A DNA stretch of 64,000 nucleotides, from assembly GCF_902499335.1 (NCBI RefSeq), contig NZ_CABVQK010000010.1, forward strand, positions 1-64,000, read 5' to 3'. Both the position numbers and the translations under genes were made by a program. Numbering within the stretch: the stretch's first letter is position 1; the number at the start of each line of letters is the position of its first letter. The notes beneath the pieces are model-generated. The model saw nothing but the letters and a program-made list of their open reading frames with translations, was not told the DNA's origin and did no database searches. This DNA comes from Burkholderia lata. GTDB lineage: Bacteria > Pseudomonadota > Gammaproteobacteria > Burkholderiales > Burkholderiaceae. Of the stretch, positions 7,183 to 16,084 are shown one piece after another.

Positions 7183-7446
7183 ATGGCACACAAAAAGGCA
7201 GGCGGCTCTTCCCGGAACGGCCGCGACTCCGAGTCGAAGCGTCTCGGCGTGAAAGTGTACGGCGGCCAGGCAATCAATGCTGGCGGCATCATCGTGCGTC
7301 AGCGCGGTACGCGCATGCACGCAGGCGAGAACGTCGGCATGGGCAAGGATCACACCCTGTTCGCGCTGGTTGACGGTCACGTCAAGTTCGCGACCAAGGG
7401 CGCGGACAAGAAGCATCTGGTCATCGTTGTCCCGGCGGCTGCCTAA
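7183..7446 (+). CDS. rpmA: 50S ribosomal protein L27
   Basis: An 87-residue protein near the peptidyl-transferase centre. [20 protein letters not shown] is the exact family N terminus, followed by GVKVYGGQ and [10 protein letters not shown]. An AAAGGAGC Shine-Dalgarno lies before the ATG, 24 bp after rplU. No cleavable N-terminal extension (as in Firmicutes) is present. An intrinsic terminator follows 31 bp after the stop. Confidence 0.97.
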
Positions 7447-7477
7447 GTTCAGGCACCCACGGGCTTCGTAGCCGAAA

Positions 7478-7507
7478 GGCCCCGCAGTCTTCGCGGGGCC
7501 TTTTTTT
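7478..7507 (+). terminator. Intrinsic terminator after rpmA
   Basis: GGCCCCGC and GCGGGGCC form a stem around a 7-nt loop followed by T7. It separates rplU-rpmA from obgE, which may still receive read-through. Confidence 0.9.
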
Positions 7508-7634
7508 ATTTGGCCGCCGGGCGCGTGTGCGCTCGGGCGACCATCGCGCAACCGGCGTACGATCGGCCGAACGGCAGATTGTTCAAGCGCGCCGGCGCGC
7601 GGCACAATAGCGGAAATACTGGGCGGAGTGACGA

Positions 7635-8747
7635 ATGAAGTTCATTGACGAAGCACGAATCGAAGTCATCGCCGGCGACGGAGGCGATGGCAGCGCGTCG
7701 ATGCGCCGCGAGAAATTCGTCCCGTTCGGCGGGCCGGATGGCGGCGACGGCGGCCGGGGCGGTAGCGTGTACGCGATCGCCGACCGCAACATCAACACGC
7801 TGATCGACTACCGTTACGCGAAGAAACACCTGGCGCGCAACGGCGAAAACGGGCGCGGCTCGGATTGCTACGGCAAGGGCGGCGACGACGTCACGCTGCG
7901 CATGCCGGTCGGCACGATCATCAACGACATGGATACCGGCGAGCTGATCGCCGACCTGACCGAGCACGACCAGCAGGTGATGCTTGCGCAGGGCGGCTCC
8001 GGCGGGCTCGGCAACCTGCATTTCAAGTCGAGCACGAACCGGGCGCCGCGTCAGAAGACGGACGGCAAGCCGGGCGAGCGACGCATGCTGAGGCTCGAGC
8101 TGAAGGTGCTCGCCGACGTCGGTCTGCTCGGCATGCCGAACGCGGGCAAGTCGACGTTCATCTCGTCGGTGTCGAACGCGAGGCCGAAGATCGCCGACTA
8201 CCCGTTCACGACGCTTGCGCCGAATCTCGGCGTGGTGCGTGTCGGCCCGAGCAAGAGCTTCGTGATTGCCGATATCCCGGGGCTGATCGAGGGCGCCGCC
8301 GAAGGCGCGGGCCTCGGCCATCAGTTCCTGCGCCACCTGCAGCGCACCGGCGTGCTGCTGCATTTGGTCGATCTCGCACCGTTCGACGAAACCGTCGATC
8401 CGGTCGCGGAAGCGACGGCGATCGTCGGCGAGCTGCGCAAGTACGACGAGGCGCTCTACGAGAAGCCGCGCTGGCTCGTGCTCAACAAGCTCGACATGGT
8501 GCCGGAAGACGAGCGCAAGGCGCGCGTCGCGGATTTCCTCGAACGCTTCGAGTGGGACGGCCCCGTGTTCGAGATCTCGGCACTGACGGGCCAGGGCTGC
8601 GAAGCGCTGTGCTACGCGATCTACGACTACCTCTCCGAACATTCGGACGCGCACCGCGCGGCGGAGGCCGAAGATCTCGCGGCGGACGTGCGCTTCCGCG
8701 ACGCGCCGCCTGCCAAGGGCGATGCGGCGCCGGGCGACGACGTCTGA
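7635..8747 (+). CDS. obgE: Obg-family GTPase (ObgE/CgtA)
   Basis: This 370-residue GTPase is involved in 50S assembly and the stress response. The N-terminal Gly-rich Obg fold is visible (GGDGGDGGRGGSV, about 36-48). The G domain has G1 GMPNAGKST (about 166-174), G2/G3 with DIPGLIEGA, and G4 NKLD. The C-terminal tail is short and acidic. The GGAG-preceded ATG gives the standard N terminus MKFIDEA. It sits in the conserved L21-L27-Obg-ProB order. Confidence 0.96.
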   Translation: MKFIDEARIEVIAGDGGDGSASMRREKFVPFGGPDGGDGGRGGSVYAIADRNINTLIDYRYAKKHLARNGENGRGSDCYGKGGDDVTLRMPVGTIINDMDTGELIADLTEHDQQVMLAQGGSGGLGNLHFKSSTNRAPRQKTDGKPGERRMLRLELKVLADVGLLGMPNAGKSTFISSVSNARPKIADYPFTTLAPNLGVVRVGPSKSFVIADIPGLIEGAAEGAGLGHQFLRHLQRTGVLLHLVDLAPFDETVDPVAEATAIVGELRKYDEALYEKPRWLVLNKLDMVPEDERKARVADFLERFEWDGPVFEISALTGQGCEALCYAIYDYLSEHSDAHRAAEAEDLAADVRFRDAPPAKGDAAPGDDV

Positions 8748-8834
8748 GCGGTTGAACGCGCCGGGCCTGCCGCCCGGCGTCGGCATTCAATCGCGCCCGG
8801 CCGGGCAGGCATCAGATACAGGAGACAGTGCAGG

Positions 8835-9953
8835 ATGCGTTCGATCATCGCGGATTCGAAGCGATTGGTGGTGAAGGTGGGCTCCAGCCTCGTGACCAAC
8901 GACGGCAAGGGGCTCGATCATGCAGCAATCGGCCGCTGGGCGGCCCAGATCGCCGCGCTGCGCACCCAGGGCAAGGAAGTCGTGCTCGTCAGTTCGGGCG
9001 CGATTGCCGAAGGGATGCAGCGGCTCGGCTGGAGCAAGCGGCCGCGGGAAATCGACGAGTTGCAGGCTGCCGCCGCGGTCGGCCAGATGGGGCTCGCGCA
9101 GGTCTATGAGAGCCGCTTCACCGAGCACGACATCCGCACCGCGCAGATCCTGCTGACGCATGCCGACCTGGCGGACCGCGAGCGTTACCTGAATGCACGT
9201 TCGACGCTGCTGACGCTGTTGCGGCTTGGCGTCGTGCCGATCATCAACGAGAACGACACGGTCGTTACCGACGAAATCAAGTTCGGCGACAACGACACGC
9301 TCGGCGCGCTCGTTGCAAACCTGATCGAAGGCGATGCGCTGATCATCCTGACCGACCAGTCGGGGCTGTTCACGGCCGATCCGCGCAAGGATCCGAACGC
9401 GACGCTCGTTGCCGAAGCCAATGCGGGCGCGCCGGAACTCGAGGCGATGGCGGGTGGTGCGGGCTCGAGTCTCGGCCGCGGCGGGATGCTGACGAAGATC
9501 CTCGCTGCGAAGCGTGCGGCGCACAGCGGCGCGAACACCGTGATCGCGAGCGGCCGGGAAACCGACGTGCTCGTGCGTCTGGCGGCCGGCGAGGCGATCG
9601 GCACGCAACTGATCGCACGTACCGCACGGATGGCGGCACGCAAGCAGTGGATGGCCGACCATCTTCAGGTGCGCGGCCACGTCGTGATCGACGCGGGCGC
9701 GGTCGAGAAGCTGACGGCCGGCGGCAAGAGCCTGCTACCGATCGGCGTGATCGACGTGCAGGGCGCGTTCGCGCGCGGTGAAGTCATCGCGTGTGTCGGC
9801 CCCGACGGGCGCGAAGTGGCGCGTGGGCTCACGAACTACAGCAGTGCGGAGACGAAACTGATTCACCGCAAGCCGAGCGGCGAGATCGAATCCGTGCTCG
9901 GCTACATGCTGGAACCCGAGTTGATTCATCGCGACAACCTGGTGCTGGTGTGA
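8835..9953 (+). CDS. proB: Glutamate 5-kinase
   Basis: A 372-residue cytoplasmic enzyme that phosphorylates glutamate at the gamma carboxyl, the first step of proline synthesis. Seen: an amino-acid-kinase domain with VKVGSSLVTN (about 13-22), VSSGAIAEG, NENDTV (about 137-142), and LTDQSGLFTADPR (about 173-185). A C-terminal PUA domain begins near residue 280. Length matches two-domain ProB. The ATG follows an AGGAGA element. Downstream is a bidirectional terminator. Confidence 0.96.
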   Translation: MRSIIADSKRLVVKVGSSLVTNDGKGLDHAAIGRWAAQIAALRTQGKEVVLVSSGAIAEGMQRLGWSKRPREIDELQAAAAVGQMGLAQVYESRFTEHDIRTAQILLTHADLADRERYLNARSTLLTLLRLGVVPIINENDTVVTDEIKFGDNDTLGALVANLIEGDALIILTDQSGLFTADPRKDPNATLVAEANAGAPELEAMAGGAGSSLGRGGMLTKILAAKRAAHSGANTVIASGRETDVLVRLAAGEAIGTQLIARTARMAARKQWMADHLQVRGHVVIDAGAVEKLTAGGKSLLPIGVIDVQGAFARGEVIACVGPDGREVARGLTNYSSAETKLIHRKPSGEIESVLGYMLEPELIHRDNLVLV

Positions 9954-9982
9954 CCATTCGTGCCGGTCCCGGCCGTCAAATG

Positions 9983-10012
9983 AAAAAAGCCGCGCGTGAT
10001 GCGGGCTTTTTT
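9983..10012. terminator. Bidirectional intrinsic terminator between proB and the CNP1-like gene
   Basis: AAAAAAGCC and GGCTTTTTT flank a GC-rich loop region. The A and T runs on each side let it end proB on the plus strand and the converging lipoprotein gene on the minus strand. Confidence 0.85.
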
Positions 10013-10048
10013 CATGCGGCGGACAGTGGCGGCGGGCGCCGCGCGCCG

Positions 10049-10606
10049 TCAGCGCAACTGGCTCATCGCGGTGCGGTGAAACCGGATGTTCTCCAGGATC
10101 TGCTGGGTCGTGCCCTGCGGCATCTTGTTCGAGCAGAAGTAGTCCTGATAGAGCGCCGAGTGGTAGGCATTCAGTTCGCCGTTCTCGATGCGCCGCCAGT
10201 CGTTCTCGACCGTGCGATCCCAGCCGTCGTGTTCCGAATTGAGGCCGGCATACTGGCGCCATTCGTAGGTGTCGCAGCGGATGCCTTCGTAGTTCACGTT
10301 GCGCGCGCCGGCCGGGCTCGTGATGACGACCGCGTAGCGCACGACGCCATCGGTGCCGACCACGAGCGACTTCGCGTCGACGAAGAACTTGAGCGGCGTG
10401 TTCTGGGATACGTTGAACGGTAGCAGGTCGCCCGTTTGCGGCAGCGGCGGCAGCGAGTCGACCGCGTTTTCCTTCCAGGTGCCCTGACGGTCGAGCAGAT
10501 ACACGAACTCGCTGTCATCCTTGTTGGTCGGCGTCTTCGAATTCGCGCAACCTGCCAGCGTGGCCACCGCGGCAATCGATGCGAGCGCGAGAGCAATCGC
10601 TTTCAA
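10049..10606 (-). CDS. CNP1-like family lipoprotein
   Basis: A 185-residue probable lipoprotein of the CNP1-like family, function unknown. I place the start at TTG 10606, because GAGGA lies 8 nt before it and it gives a proper lipoprotein signal (K2, hydrophobic segment, then LAGC with the lipidated Cys near residue 20). An in-frame upstream extension to 10657 would run through the rppH terminator and is rejected. The mature domain has conserved-looking WKEN, RYAVV and EWRQYAG segments. It follows rppH on the same strand but is insulated by that terminator. Confidence 0.75.
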   Translation of the reverse strand: MKAIALALASIAAVATLAGCANSKTPTNKDDSEFVYLLDRQGTWKENAVDSLPPLPQTGDLLPFNVSQNTPLKFFVDAKSLVVGTDGVVRYAVVITSPAGARNVNYEGIRCDTYEWRQYAGLNSEHDGWDRTVENDWRRIENGELNAYHSALYQDYFCSNKMPQGTTQQILENIRFHRTAMSQLR

Positions 10607-10620
10607 TATGCATTCCTCGT

Positions 10621-10651
10621 AAAAAAAGGGCGCGACACCAAGGTCGCGCCC
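10621..10651 (-). terminator. Intrinsic terminator of rppH
   Basis: On the minus strand GGGCGCGAC and GTCGCGCCC form a perfect 9-bp stem with a 6-nt loop followed by T7. It lies 20 bp after the rppH stop codon. Confidence 0.9.
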
Positions 10652-10670
10652 GGTCATGCAGTTCGATTCG

Positions 10671-11318
10671 TCACTTGCCGACGATCACGTGGGGCGGCAT
10701 CTCGTCGAGCGTGCCCGCTTCCACTTCGATCTCCGAACAGACTACCGATGTGTCGACAATCGTCAGCGTCTGCTGGGCTTGCACGCCAATGACGCGCGGA
10801 TAGCGCGACAGACGCGGCCCGCGCGGCTTTTCGGCTTTCTGCGCCGGGCGGCGCAGGAAGCGCGACAGTTCCGTCAGCGCCAACTGATAGACATCCCGCT
10901 TGAACTCGATCACCGCATCGAGCGGCACCCAGTACTCGTTCCAGCGCCACGCATCGAACTCCGGGTGGTCGGTCGCGCGCAAGCAAATGTCGCAATCGCG
11001 TCCAACCATCCGCAGCAGGAACCAGATCTGCTTCTGGCCGCGGTAATGACCGCGTACTTCGCGTTTAATGAACTTGTCAGGCACCTCGTAACGCAACCAG
11101 TCGCGGGTGCGGCCGATTATCTTGACGTGTTCCGGATGCAGGCCCGTCTCCTCGTGCAGCTCCCGGTACATCGCCTGCATGGGGGTCTCGCCGTACTTGA
11201 TCCCACCTTGAGGAAACTGCCAGGAATGCTCGCGGAGCCGCTTGCCCCAAAACACCTCGTTGCGCGCGTTCAAGAGGATGATGCCGACGTTCGGGCGAAA
11301 GCCTTCACGATCCAGCAT
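10671..11318 (-). CDS. rppH: RNA pyrophosphohydrolase (Nudix hydrolase)
   Basis: A 215-residue enzyme that removes pyrophosphate from mRNA 5' ends and so primes RNase E decay. The Nudix box (G-x5-E-x7-REUxEExGU) is complete, from GGIKYGE (about 38-44) to RELHEETGL (about 52-60). The N terminus MLDREGFRPNVGI is typical. It is about 40 residues longer than the E. coli protein, with a basic C-terminal extension. Divergent from proS across 218 bp. Confidence 0.93.
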   Translation of the reverse strand: MLDREGFRPNVGIILLNARNEVFWGKRLREHSWQFPQGGIKYGETPMQAMYRELHEETGLHPEHVKIIGRTRDWLRYEVPDKFIKREVRGHYRGQKQIWFLLRMVGRDCDICLRATDHPEFDAWRWNEYWVPLDAVIEFKRDVYQLALTELSRFLRRPAQKAEKPRGPRLSRYPRVIGVQAQQTLTIVDTSVVCSEIEVEAGTLDEMPPHVIVGK

Positions 11319-11498
11319 ACAACCACCTTCGAATCCTTTAAAATTGCTTTGATTATAAACAGATAACGGGCGCTGCGCACCGTGACGGAGCGAATCCGCG
11401 CGGGGTACACCGGCTGAATTGTCCCTGATTAGTCTGCTACGTCGTCTGCGCCATCGTCGTTCGTCGCGCGCAGCTTTTTCACCTTGAAACTTTTTCGG

Positions 11499-11525
11499 GC
11501 GCCCCGCCTGGGGGCGCCGTTTTTG
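11499..11525 (+). terminator. Intrinsic terminator directly before proS (candidate attenuator)
   Basis: GGCGCCCC and GGGGCGCC form a perfect 8-bp stem with a 5-nt loop, followed by G and T5. The T run ends 11 nt before the proS ATG. It points in the proS direction and has no run of T on the other strand. Either a short upstream RNA ends here, or proS is controlled by termination/antitermination. Confidence 0.75.
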
Positions 11526-11536
11526 GAACCGTCCGC

Positions 11537-13273
11537 ATGAAAGCTTCCCGTTTCTTTATCGGCACCCTGAAAGAAGCACCCGCCGACGCAGAGATCGTCA
11601 GCCACAAGCTGATGGTGCGCGCCGGCATGATCCGTCGCGTCGCCGGCGGCATCTATAACTACCTGCCGGTCGGCCTGCGTTCGATTCGCAAGGTCGAAGC
11701 GATCGTGCGCGAGGAAATGAACCGGGCGGGCGCCATCGAGCTGCTGATGCCGGCCGTGCAGCCAGCCGAGCTGTGGCAGGAATCGGGCCGCTGGGAGCAG
11801 TACGGCCCCGAACTGCTGCGCTTCAAGGACCGCAAGGACAACGACTTCGTGATCGGGCCGACGCACGAGGAAGTCATCACCGACATCGCGCGCAACCAGA
11901 TCAAGAGCTACCGGCAGATGCCGGTGAACTTCTACCAGATCCAGACGAAGTTCCGCGACGAGATCCGTCCGCGCTTCGGCGTGATGCGCGGCCGCGAATT
12001 CATCATGAAGGACGCATACTCGTTCGACAAGGATGCGGCCGGCCTGAACGAGTCGTATCGCAAGATGTACGACGCGTACGTGCGCATCTTCACGCGCCTC
12101 GGCCTCGAGTTCCGTGCGGTCGCGGCCGACAGCGGCTCGATCGGCGGCAACTTCTCGCACGAATTCCACGTGATCGCCGACACCGGTGAAGACGCGATCG
12201 CGTACTGCCCGACGTCCGAGTTCGCGGCGAACATTGAGGCGGCCGAGGCACTGCCGCTGAGCGCCGAACGCGCGGCGCCGGCCGAAGCGATGGAGAAGGT
12301 CGCGACGCCCGGCAAGGCGAAGTGCGAAGCCGTCGCCGAACTGCTGGCCATCCCGCTCGAGCGCACGATCAAGTCGATCGTGCTCGCGACCGACAACGAA
12401 GGCGCCGAGCCGACCATCTGGCTCGTGATGCTGCGCGGCGACCACGACCTGAACGAGATCAAGGTGTCGAAGCTGCCGGGCCTGAAGAACCACCGCTTCG
12501 CGACCGAGCAGGAAATCGTCGAGTGGTTCGGCACGCCGCCGGGCTATCTCGGCCCGGTCGGCACGAAGAAGCCCGTGAAGGTGATCGCGGACCGCACGGT
12601 CGCGAACATGAGCGATTTCGTCGTCGGCGCGAACGAGGTCGACTATCACATCGCTGGCGTGAACTGGGGCCGCGACCTGCCCGAGCCGGACGTCGCCGAC
12701 GTGCGCAACGTGAAGAAGGGCGACCCGTCGCCGGACGGCAAGGGCGTGATCGACATCTGCCGCGGTATCGAGGTCGGCCACGTGTTCCAGCTCGGCACCA
12801 AGTATTCGGAAGCGATGGGTGCGACGTTCCTCGACGAGTCGGGCAAGCCGCAGCCGATGCTGATGGGCTGCTACGGCGTCGGCGTCACGCGTATTCTCGG
12901 CGCGGCGATCGAGCAGAACTTCGACGACAAGGGCATCATCTGGCCCGAGTCGATCGCGCCGTTCGAAGTCGTGCTGTGCCCGATGGGCTATGACCGCAGC
13001 GACATGGTGCGCGAAGCGGCCGACAAGCTGTACGCGGAACTCGCCGCGGCCGGCATCGACGTGATCCTCGACGACCGTGGCGAACGCCCGGGCGTGATGT
13101 TCGCCGACTGGGAGCTGGTCGGCGTGCCGCATCGCCTCGTGATCGGCGAGCGCGGCCTGAAGGAAGGCAAGATCGAGTATCAGGGCCGCCGCGACGCCGA
13201 AGCGACGCTGCTGCCGGCCGACGCGGCTGCGGCGACGGTCGCGGAGAAGATCCGCGCCGCGCTCGCGCACTAA
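11537..13273 (+). CDS. proS: Prolyl-tRNA synthetase
   Basis: A 578-residue class II aminoacyl-tRNA synthetase charging tRNA-Pro. Seen: N-terminal MKASRFFIGTLKEAPADAE; motif 1 around LLMPAVQPAELW; motif 2 FRDEIRPRFGVMRGREFIMKD (about residues 136-156); an editing (INS) domain from about 220 to 410; motif 3 GCYGVGVTRILGA (about 444-456); and an anticodon-binding domain at the end. Length fits the long bacterial ProS type with an editing domain. The ATG is preceded by GGAAC just after a terminator hairpin, suggesting attenuation. It probably shares a transcript with marC (21-bp gap). Confidence 0.97.
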   Translation: MKASRFFIGTLKEAPADAEIVSHKLMVRAGMIRRVAGGIYNYLPVGLRSIRKVEAIVREEMNRAGAIELLMPAVQPAELWQESGRWEQYGPELLRFKDRKDNDFVIGPTHEEVITDIARNQIKSYRQMPVNFYQIQTKFRDEIRPRFGVMRGREFIMKDAYSFDKDAAGLNESYRKMYDAYVRIFTRLGLEFRAVAADSGSIGGNFSHEFHVIADTGEDAIAYCPTSEFAANIEAAEALPLSAERAAPAEAMEKVATPGKAKCEAVAELLAIPLERTIKSIVLATDNEGAEPTIWLVMLRGDHDLNEIKVSKLPGLKNHRFATEQEIVEWFGTPPGYLGPVGTKKPVKVIADRTVANMSDFVVGANEVDYHIAGVNWGRDLPEPDVADVRNVKKGDPSPDGKGVIDICRGIEVGHVFQLGTKYSEAMGATFLDESGKPQPMLMGCYGVGVTRILGAAIEQNFDDKGIIWPESIAPFEVVLCPMGYDRSDMVREAADKLYAELAAAGIDVILDDRGERPGVMFADWELVGVPHRLVIGERGLKEGKIEYQGRRDAEATLLPADAAAATVAEKIRAALAH

Positions 13274-13294
13274 GCGCACCGACCGGGGAACGCG

Positions 13295-13897
13295 GTGGAA
13301 TACACCTTCCTGTCGGCCACCGTGCTCCTGGTGCTGATCACCGATCCGCTCGGCAACATCCCGCTGTTCATTTCGGCGATGCGGGATGTGCCGCGCGAGC
13401 GGCGCGTGAAGCTGATCCTGCGTGAAGTGGGGATCGCGTTCGTGATCCTGCTGTTCTTCATGCTGGTTGGCGACCGTTTCCTGCGGATGATGAGCCTCAC
13501 CGACCTGTCGCTGCGGCTCGGCGGCGGGATCGTGCTGTTCCTGATCGCGCTGCGGATGATCTTCCCGCATCCGGACGGCGCGCTCGGCAACGATCCGCGC
13601 GCAGGCGGCGAGCCGTTCATCGTACCGCTCGCGATTCCGGCGCTCGCCGGGCCGTCCGCGCTCGCGACGGTGATGCTGCTGACGTCGCAGGGGCCCGGCA
13701 AGATGCTCGAGTGGGTTGGCGCGTTGACGGTCACGATGATCGTCTGCGCGGTGACGCTGGTGCTGGCCGAGCGGATCCAGCAATGGATCGGCGAGCGGAC
13801 CGTCGCGGCATTCGAGCGGCTGATGGGCCTCGTGCTCGTCGCGATTTCGGTCGAGATGATACTGGGCGGCGTCCGTGTGTTCGTGCACCAGCTGTAG
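13295..13897 (+). CDS. MarC family integral membrane protein
   Basis: A 200-residue inner-membrane protein with about six hydrophobic segments, belonging to the MarC/UPF0056 family. Seen: DPLGNIPLFI near residue 20, a GGGIVLFLIALRMIF segment, and PLAIPALAGPSALATVM, a family hallmark. The GTG start follows GGGGAA. Transport activity is presumed but the function is unknown. It is 21 bp downstream of proS and ends at a terminator shared with the converging hpt gene. Confidence 0.88.
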   Translation: MEYTFLSATVLLVLITDPLGNIPLFISAMRDVPRERRVKLILREVGIAFVILLFFMLVGDRFLRMMSLTDLSLRLGGGIVLFLIALRMIFPHPDGALGNDPRAGGEPFIVPLAIPALAGPSALATVMLLTSQGPGKMLEWVGALTVTMIVCAVTLVLAERIQQWIGERTVAAFERLMGLVLVAISVEMILGGVRVFVHQL

Positions 13898-13920
13898 GAC
13901 AGGCGGCGCACGGCTACAAA

Positions 13921-13954
13921 AAAGCGGCGCTCCGGGAAACCGGAGCGCCGCTTT
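13921..13954. terminator. Bidirectional terminator between marC and hpt
   Basis: Perfect 15-bp arms at 13921-13935 and 13940-13954 enclose a GAAA tetraloop. A six-base A run (13918-13923) sits on the left side and short T stretches on the right. It separates convergent transcription. Confidence 0.88.
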
Positions 13955-13981
13955 CTATTTATATAGTGCGGAGCGGGGCGC

Positions 13982-14533
13982 TCAGACGTTCGTGGTCAGC
14001 GCGCGGATCGTCGGCAGGTTGCGCCAGTAGCCCTTCGCATCCATCCCGCAGCCGAACACGTAGCGGTCGGGCACCGCGAAGCCGCAGAAGTCGGGGTGCA
14101 GCGGCTTCGCCTTCGCGAGCGTCTTCTCGCACAGCACCGCCGACATGAAGCGCTGCGCGCCCATGTCGAGGATACGGTCGCGGATCGCGGCCATCGTCTC
14201 GCCTTCGTCGAGGATGTCGTCGAGCACGAGCACGATCCGGTCCTTCACCGATTCGCGCGGCGCGACGCGCCAGTGCATTTCCGGGCTCCCCTGCGTCGTG
14301 TTGCGGTAGCGGGTCAGGTGGATGTAGTCGAATTCCAGCGGGAAATCGAGATGCGGCAGCAGCATCCCGGTAAACACCGCGGCGCCGCCCATCACCGAGA
14401 GAACGAGCGGGAACGCATCGCCGATCTCGGCGCGGATCGCGTCGGCCATCCGGGAGATCGACGCATTGACGGCGTCGGCCGAGACGATCTCTTCGGAGTG
14501 GTTGAAAATGTGGAGGGCTTCTTCGCGGTTCAT
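13982..14533 (-). CDS. hpt: Hypoxanthine-guanine phosphoribosyltransferase
   Basis: A 183-residue purine-salvage enzyme using PRPP. The PRPP-binding motif VLVLDDILDEGET is at about 98-110, with the PRTase fold around VMGGAAVFTGMLLPHL. The ATG at 14533 gives MNREEALHIF; an in-frame TTG 27 bp upstream is less likely. Base preference within the family (hypoxanthine, guanine or both) cannot be read from the sequence. It follows ffh on the same strand after 94 bp. Confidence 0.88.
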   Translation of the reverse strand: MNREEALHIFNHSEEIVSADAVNASISRMADAIRAEIGDAFPLVLSVMGGAAVFTGMLLPHLDFPLEFDYIHLTRYRNTTQGSPEMHWRVAPRESVKDRIVLVLDDILDEGETMAAIRDRILDMGAQRFMSAVLCEKTLAKAKPLHPDFCGFAVPDRYVFGCGMDAKGYWRNLPTIRALTTNV

Positions 14534-14627
14534 GTGTTCTGGCGGGCAGTCGGTATACAAATAAGAATGAAGCAGAACGGACGGCGCGCGCTACAGCAAA
14601 AACCCGCGCGCCGGCCGATGGGCGGAA

Positions 14628-15995
14628 TCAGCGCATGCCGGGCATCATGCCCTTCAGGCCGCGCATCATCTTCTGCATGTTGCCGCCCTTCAGCTTCTTC
14701 ATCATCGTACGCATCTGGTCGTACTGGTTCAGCATCCGGTTGACTTCCTGCACCGGCACGCCCGCGCCGGCCGCAATGCGGCGCTTGCGCGTCGCCTTGA
14801 TGATCTCGGGTTTCGCGCGCTCGGCGGGCGTCATCGAGCTGATGATGCCTTCCATCCGGCGGATCGACTTCTCGGCCTGGCCCATGTCGGCACCGGCCGC
14901 CGCCTGCTGGAATTGCGCAGGCAGCTTGTCCATCAGCGACGACAGGCCGCCCATGTTCTTCATCTGCGAGATCTGCGCGCGGAAATCGTTCAGGTCGAAG
15001 TCGCCGCCTTTCTTGACCTTGTCGGCGAGCTTCTGCGCGGCCTGCACGTCGACGCCGCGCTGCGCCTCCTCGACGAGCGCGAGGATGTCGCCCATGCCGA
15101 GGATCCGGTTCGCCATCCGGTCGGGGTGGAACACCTCGAGGCCGTCGAGCTTCTCGGCCACGCCGACGAACTTGATCGGTTTGCCCGTGACGTGGCGCAC
15201 CGACAGCGCGGCGCCGCCGCGCGAATCGCCGTCGAGCTTGGTCAGCACGACGCCGGTGAGCGGCAGCGTGTCGTTGAACGCCTTCGCGGTGTTGACCGCG
15301 TCCTGGCCGAGCATCGCGTCGACGACGAACAGCGTTTCGGCCGGCTTCAGCGTGCCGTGCAGCGCGGCGATTTCCTGCATCATCACTTCGTCGATGCCGA
15401 GGCGGCCAGCCGTATCGACGATCAGCACGTCATGGTAGTGGCGCTTTGCCCAGTCGACGGCCGCGACCGCGATGTCGACGGGCTTCTGGTCCGGCGTGGA
15501 CGGGAAGAAGTCGGCGCCGACCTGTTCGCTCACCGTTTTCAGCTGCATGATTGCCGCCGGGCGATACACGTCGCACGACACCGTCAGCACCTTCTTCTTG
15601 TACTTCTCGCGCAGCAGCTTCGCGAGCTTGCCGGCGGTCGTGGTCTTGCCCGCGCCCTGCAGGCCGGCCATCAGGATCACGGCGGGCGGCGTGACCGCGA
15701 GGTTCAGCTCGGCGGCCTTGCCTTCGTAGTCGCCGCCGATCACGGCGGTCAGTTCCTTCTGGACCACGCCAACCAGCGCCTGACCCGGCGACAGGCTGCT
15801 GATCACTTCTTCGCCGAGCGCCTTTTCCTTGACCTTGGCGATGAATTCGCGGACGACCGGCAGCGAGACGTCGGCCTCCAGCAGTGCGAGACGCACCTCG
15901 CGGAGCATCTCCTGCGTGTTCGCCTCGGTAAGCCGGGCCTCGCCGCGCAGCGTCTTGACGACGCGCGCCATCCGTTGAGTGAGATTGTCGAGCAT
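14628..15995 (-). CDS. ffh: Signal recognition particle protein Ffh
   Basis: A 455-residue SRP GTPase that targets nascent membrane proteins with 4.5S RNA and FtsY. Order: N domain (MLDNLTQRM start); G domain with GLQGAGKTTTAGKLA (about 105-119), VDTAGRL and TKLDGD; then the Met-rich M domain ending in KMMRGLKGMMPGM. Length is normal. Divergent from the cytochrome c assembly gene (89 bp between starts). Confidence 0.97.
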   Translation of the reverse strand: MLDNLTQRMARVVKTLRGEARLTEANTQEMLREVRLALLEADVSLPVVREFIAKVKEKALGEEVISSLSPGQALVGVVQKELTAVIGGDYEGKAAELNLAVTPPAVILMAGLQGAGKTTTAGKLAKLLREKYKKKVLTVSCDVYRPAAIMQLKTVSEQVGADFFPSTPDQKPVDIAVAAVDWAKRHYHDVLIVDTAGRLGIDEVMMQEIAALHGTLKPAETLFVVDAMLGQDAVNTAKAFNDTLPLTGVVLTKLDGDSRGGAALSVRHVTGKPIKFVGVAEKLDGLEVFHPDRMANRILGMGDILALVEEAQRGVDVQAAQKLADKVKKGGDFDLNDFRAQISQMKNMGGLSSLMDKLPAQFQQAAAGADMGQAEKSIRRMEGIISSMTPAERAKPEIIKATRKRRIAAGAGVPVQEVNRMLNQYDQMRTMMKKLKGGNMQKMMRGLKGMMPGMR

Positions 15996-16084
15996 GGGGA
16001 GCGATGGACAGTGGGGCCCGAAGGCGCGGCGGAACCGAACAAAGGGAGCCGTCGCGGGAAGGGGGCCTAGTGTAAACTTCGAAC

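Noticed and set aside
10607..10657. Upstream extension of the CNP1-like lipoprotein
   Set aside because: It would translate across the rppH terminator and spoil the lipoprotein signal. The TTG at 10606 has a good ribosome-binding site.
11429..13888. 819-codon minus-strand open frame
   Set aside because: Antisense to proS and marC. Extremely His/Arg/Asp-rich, with no domain signal.
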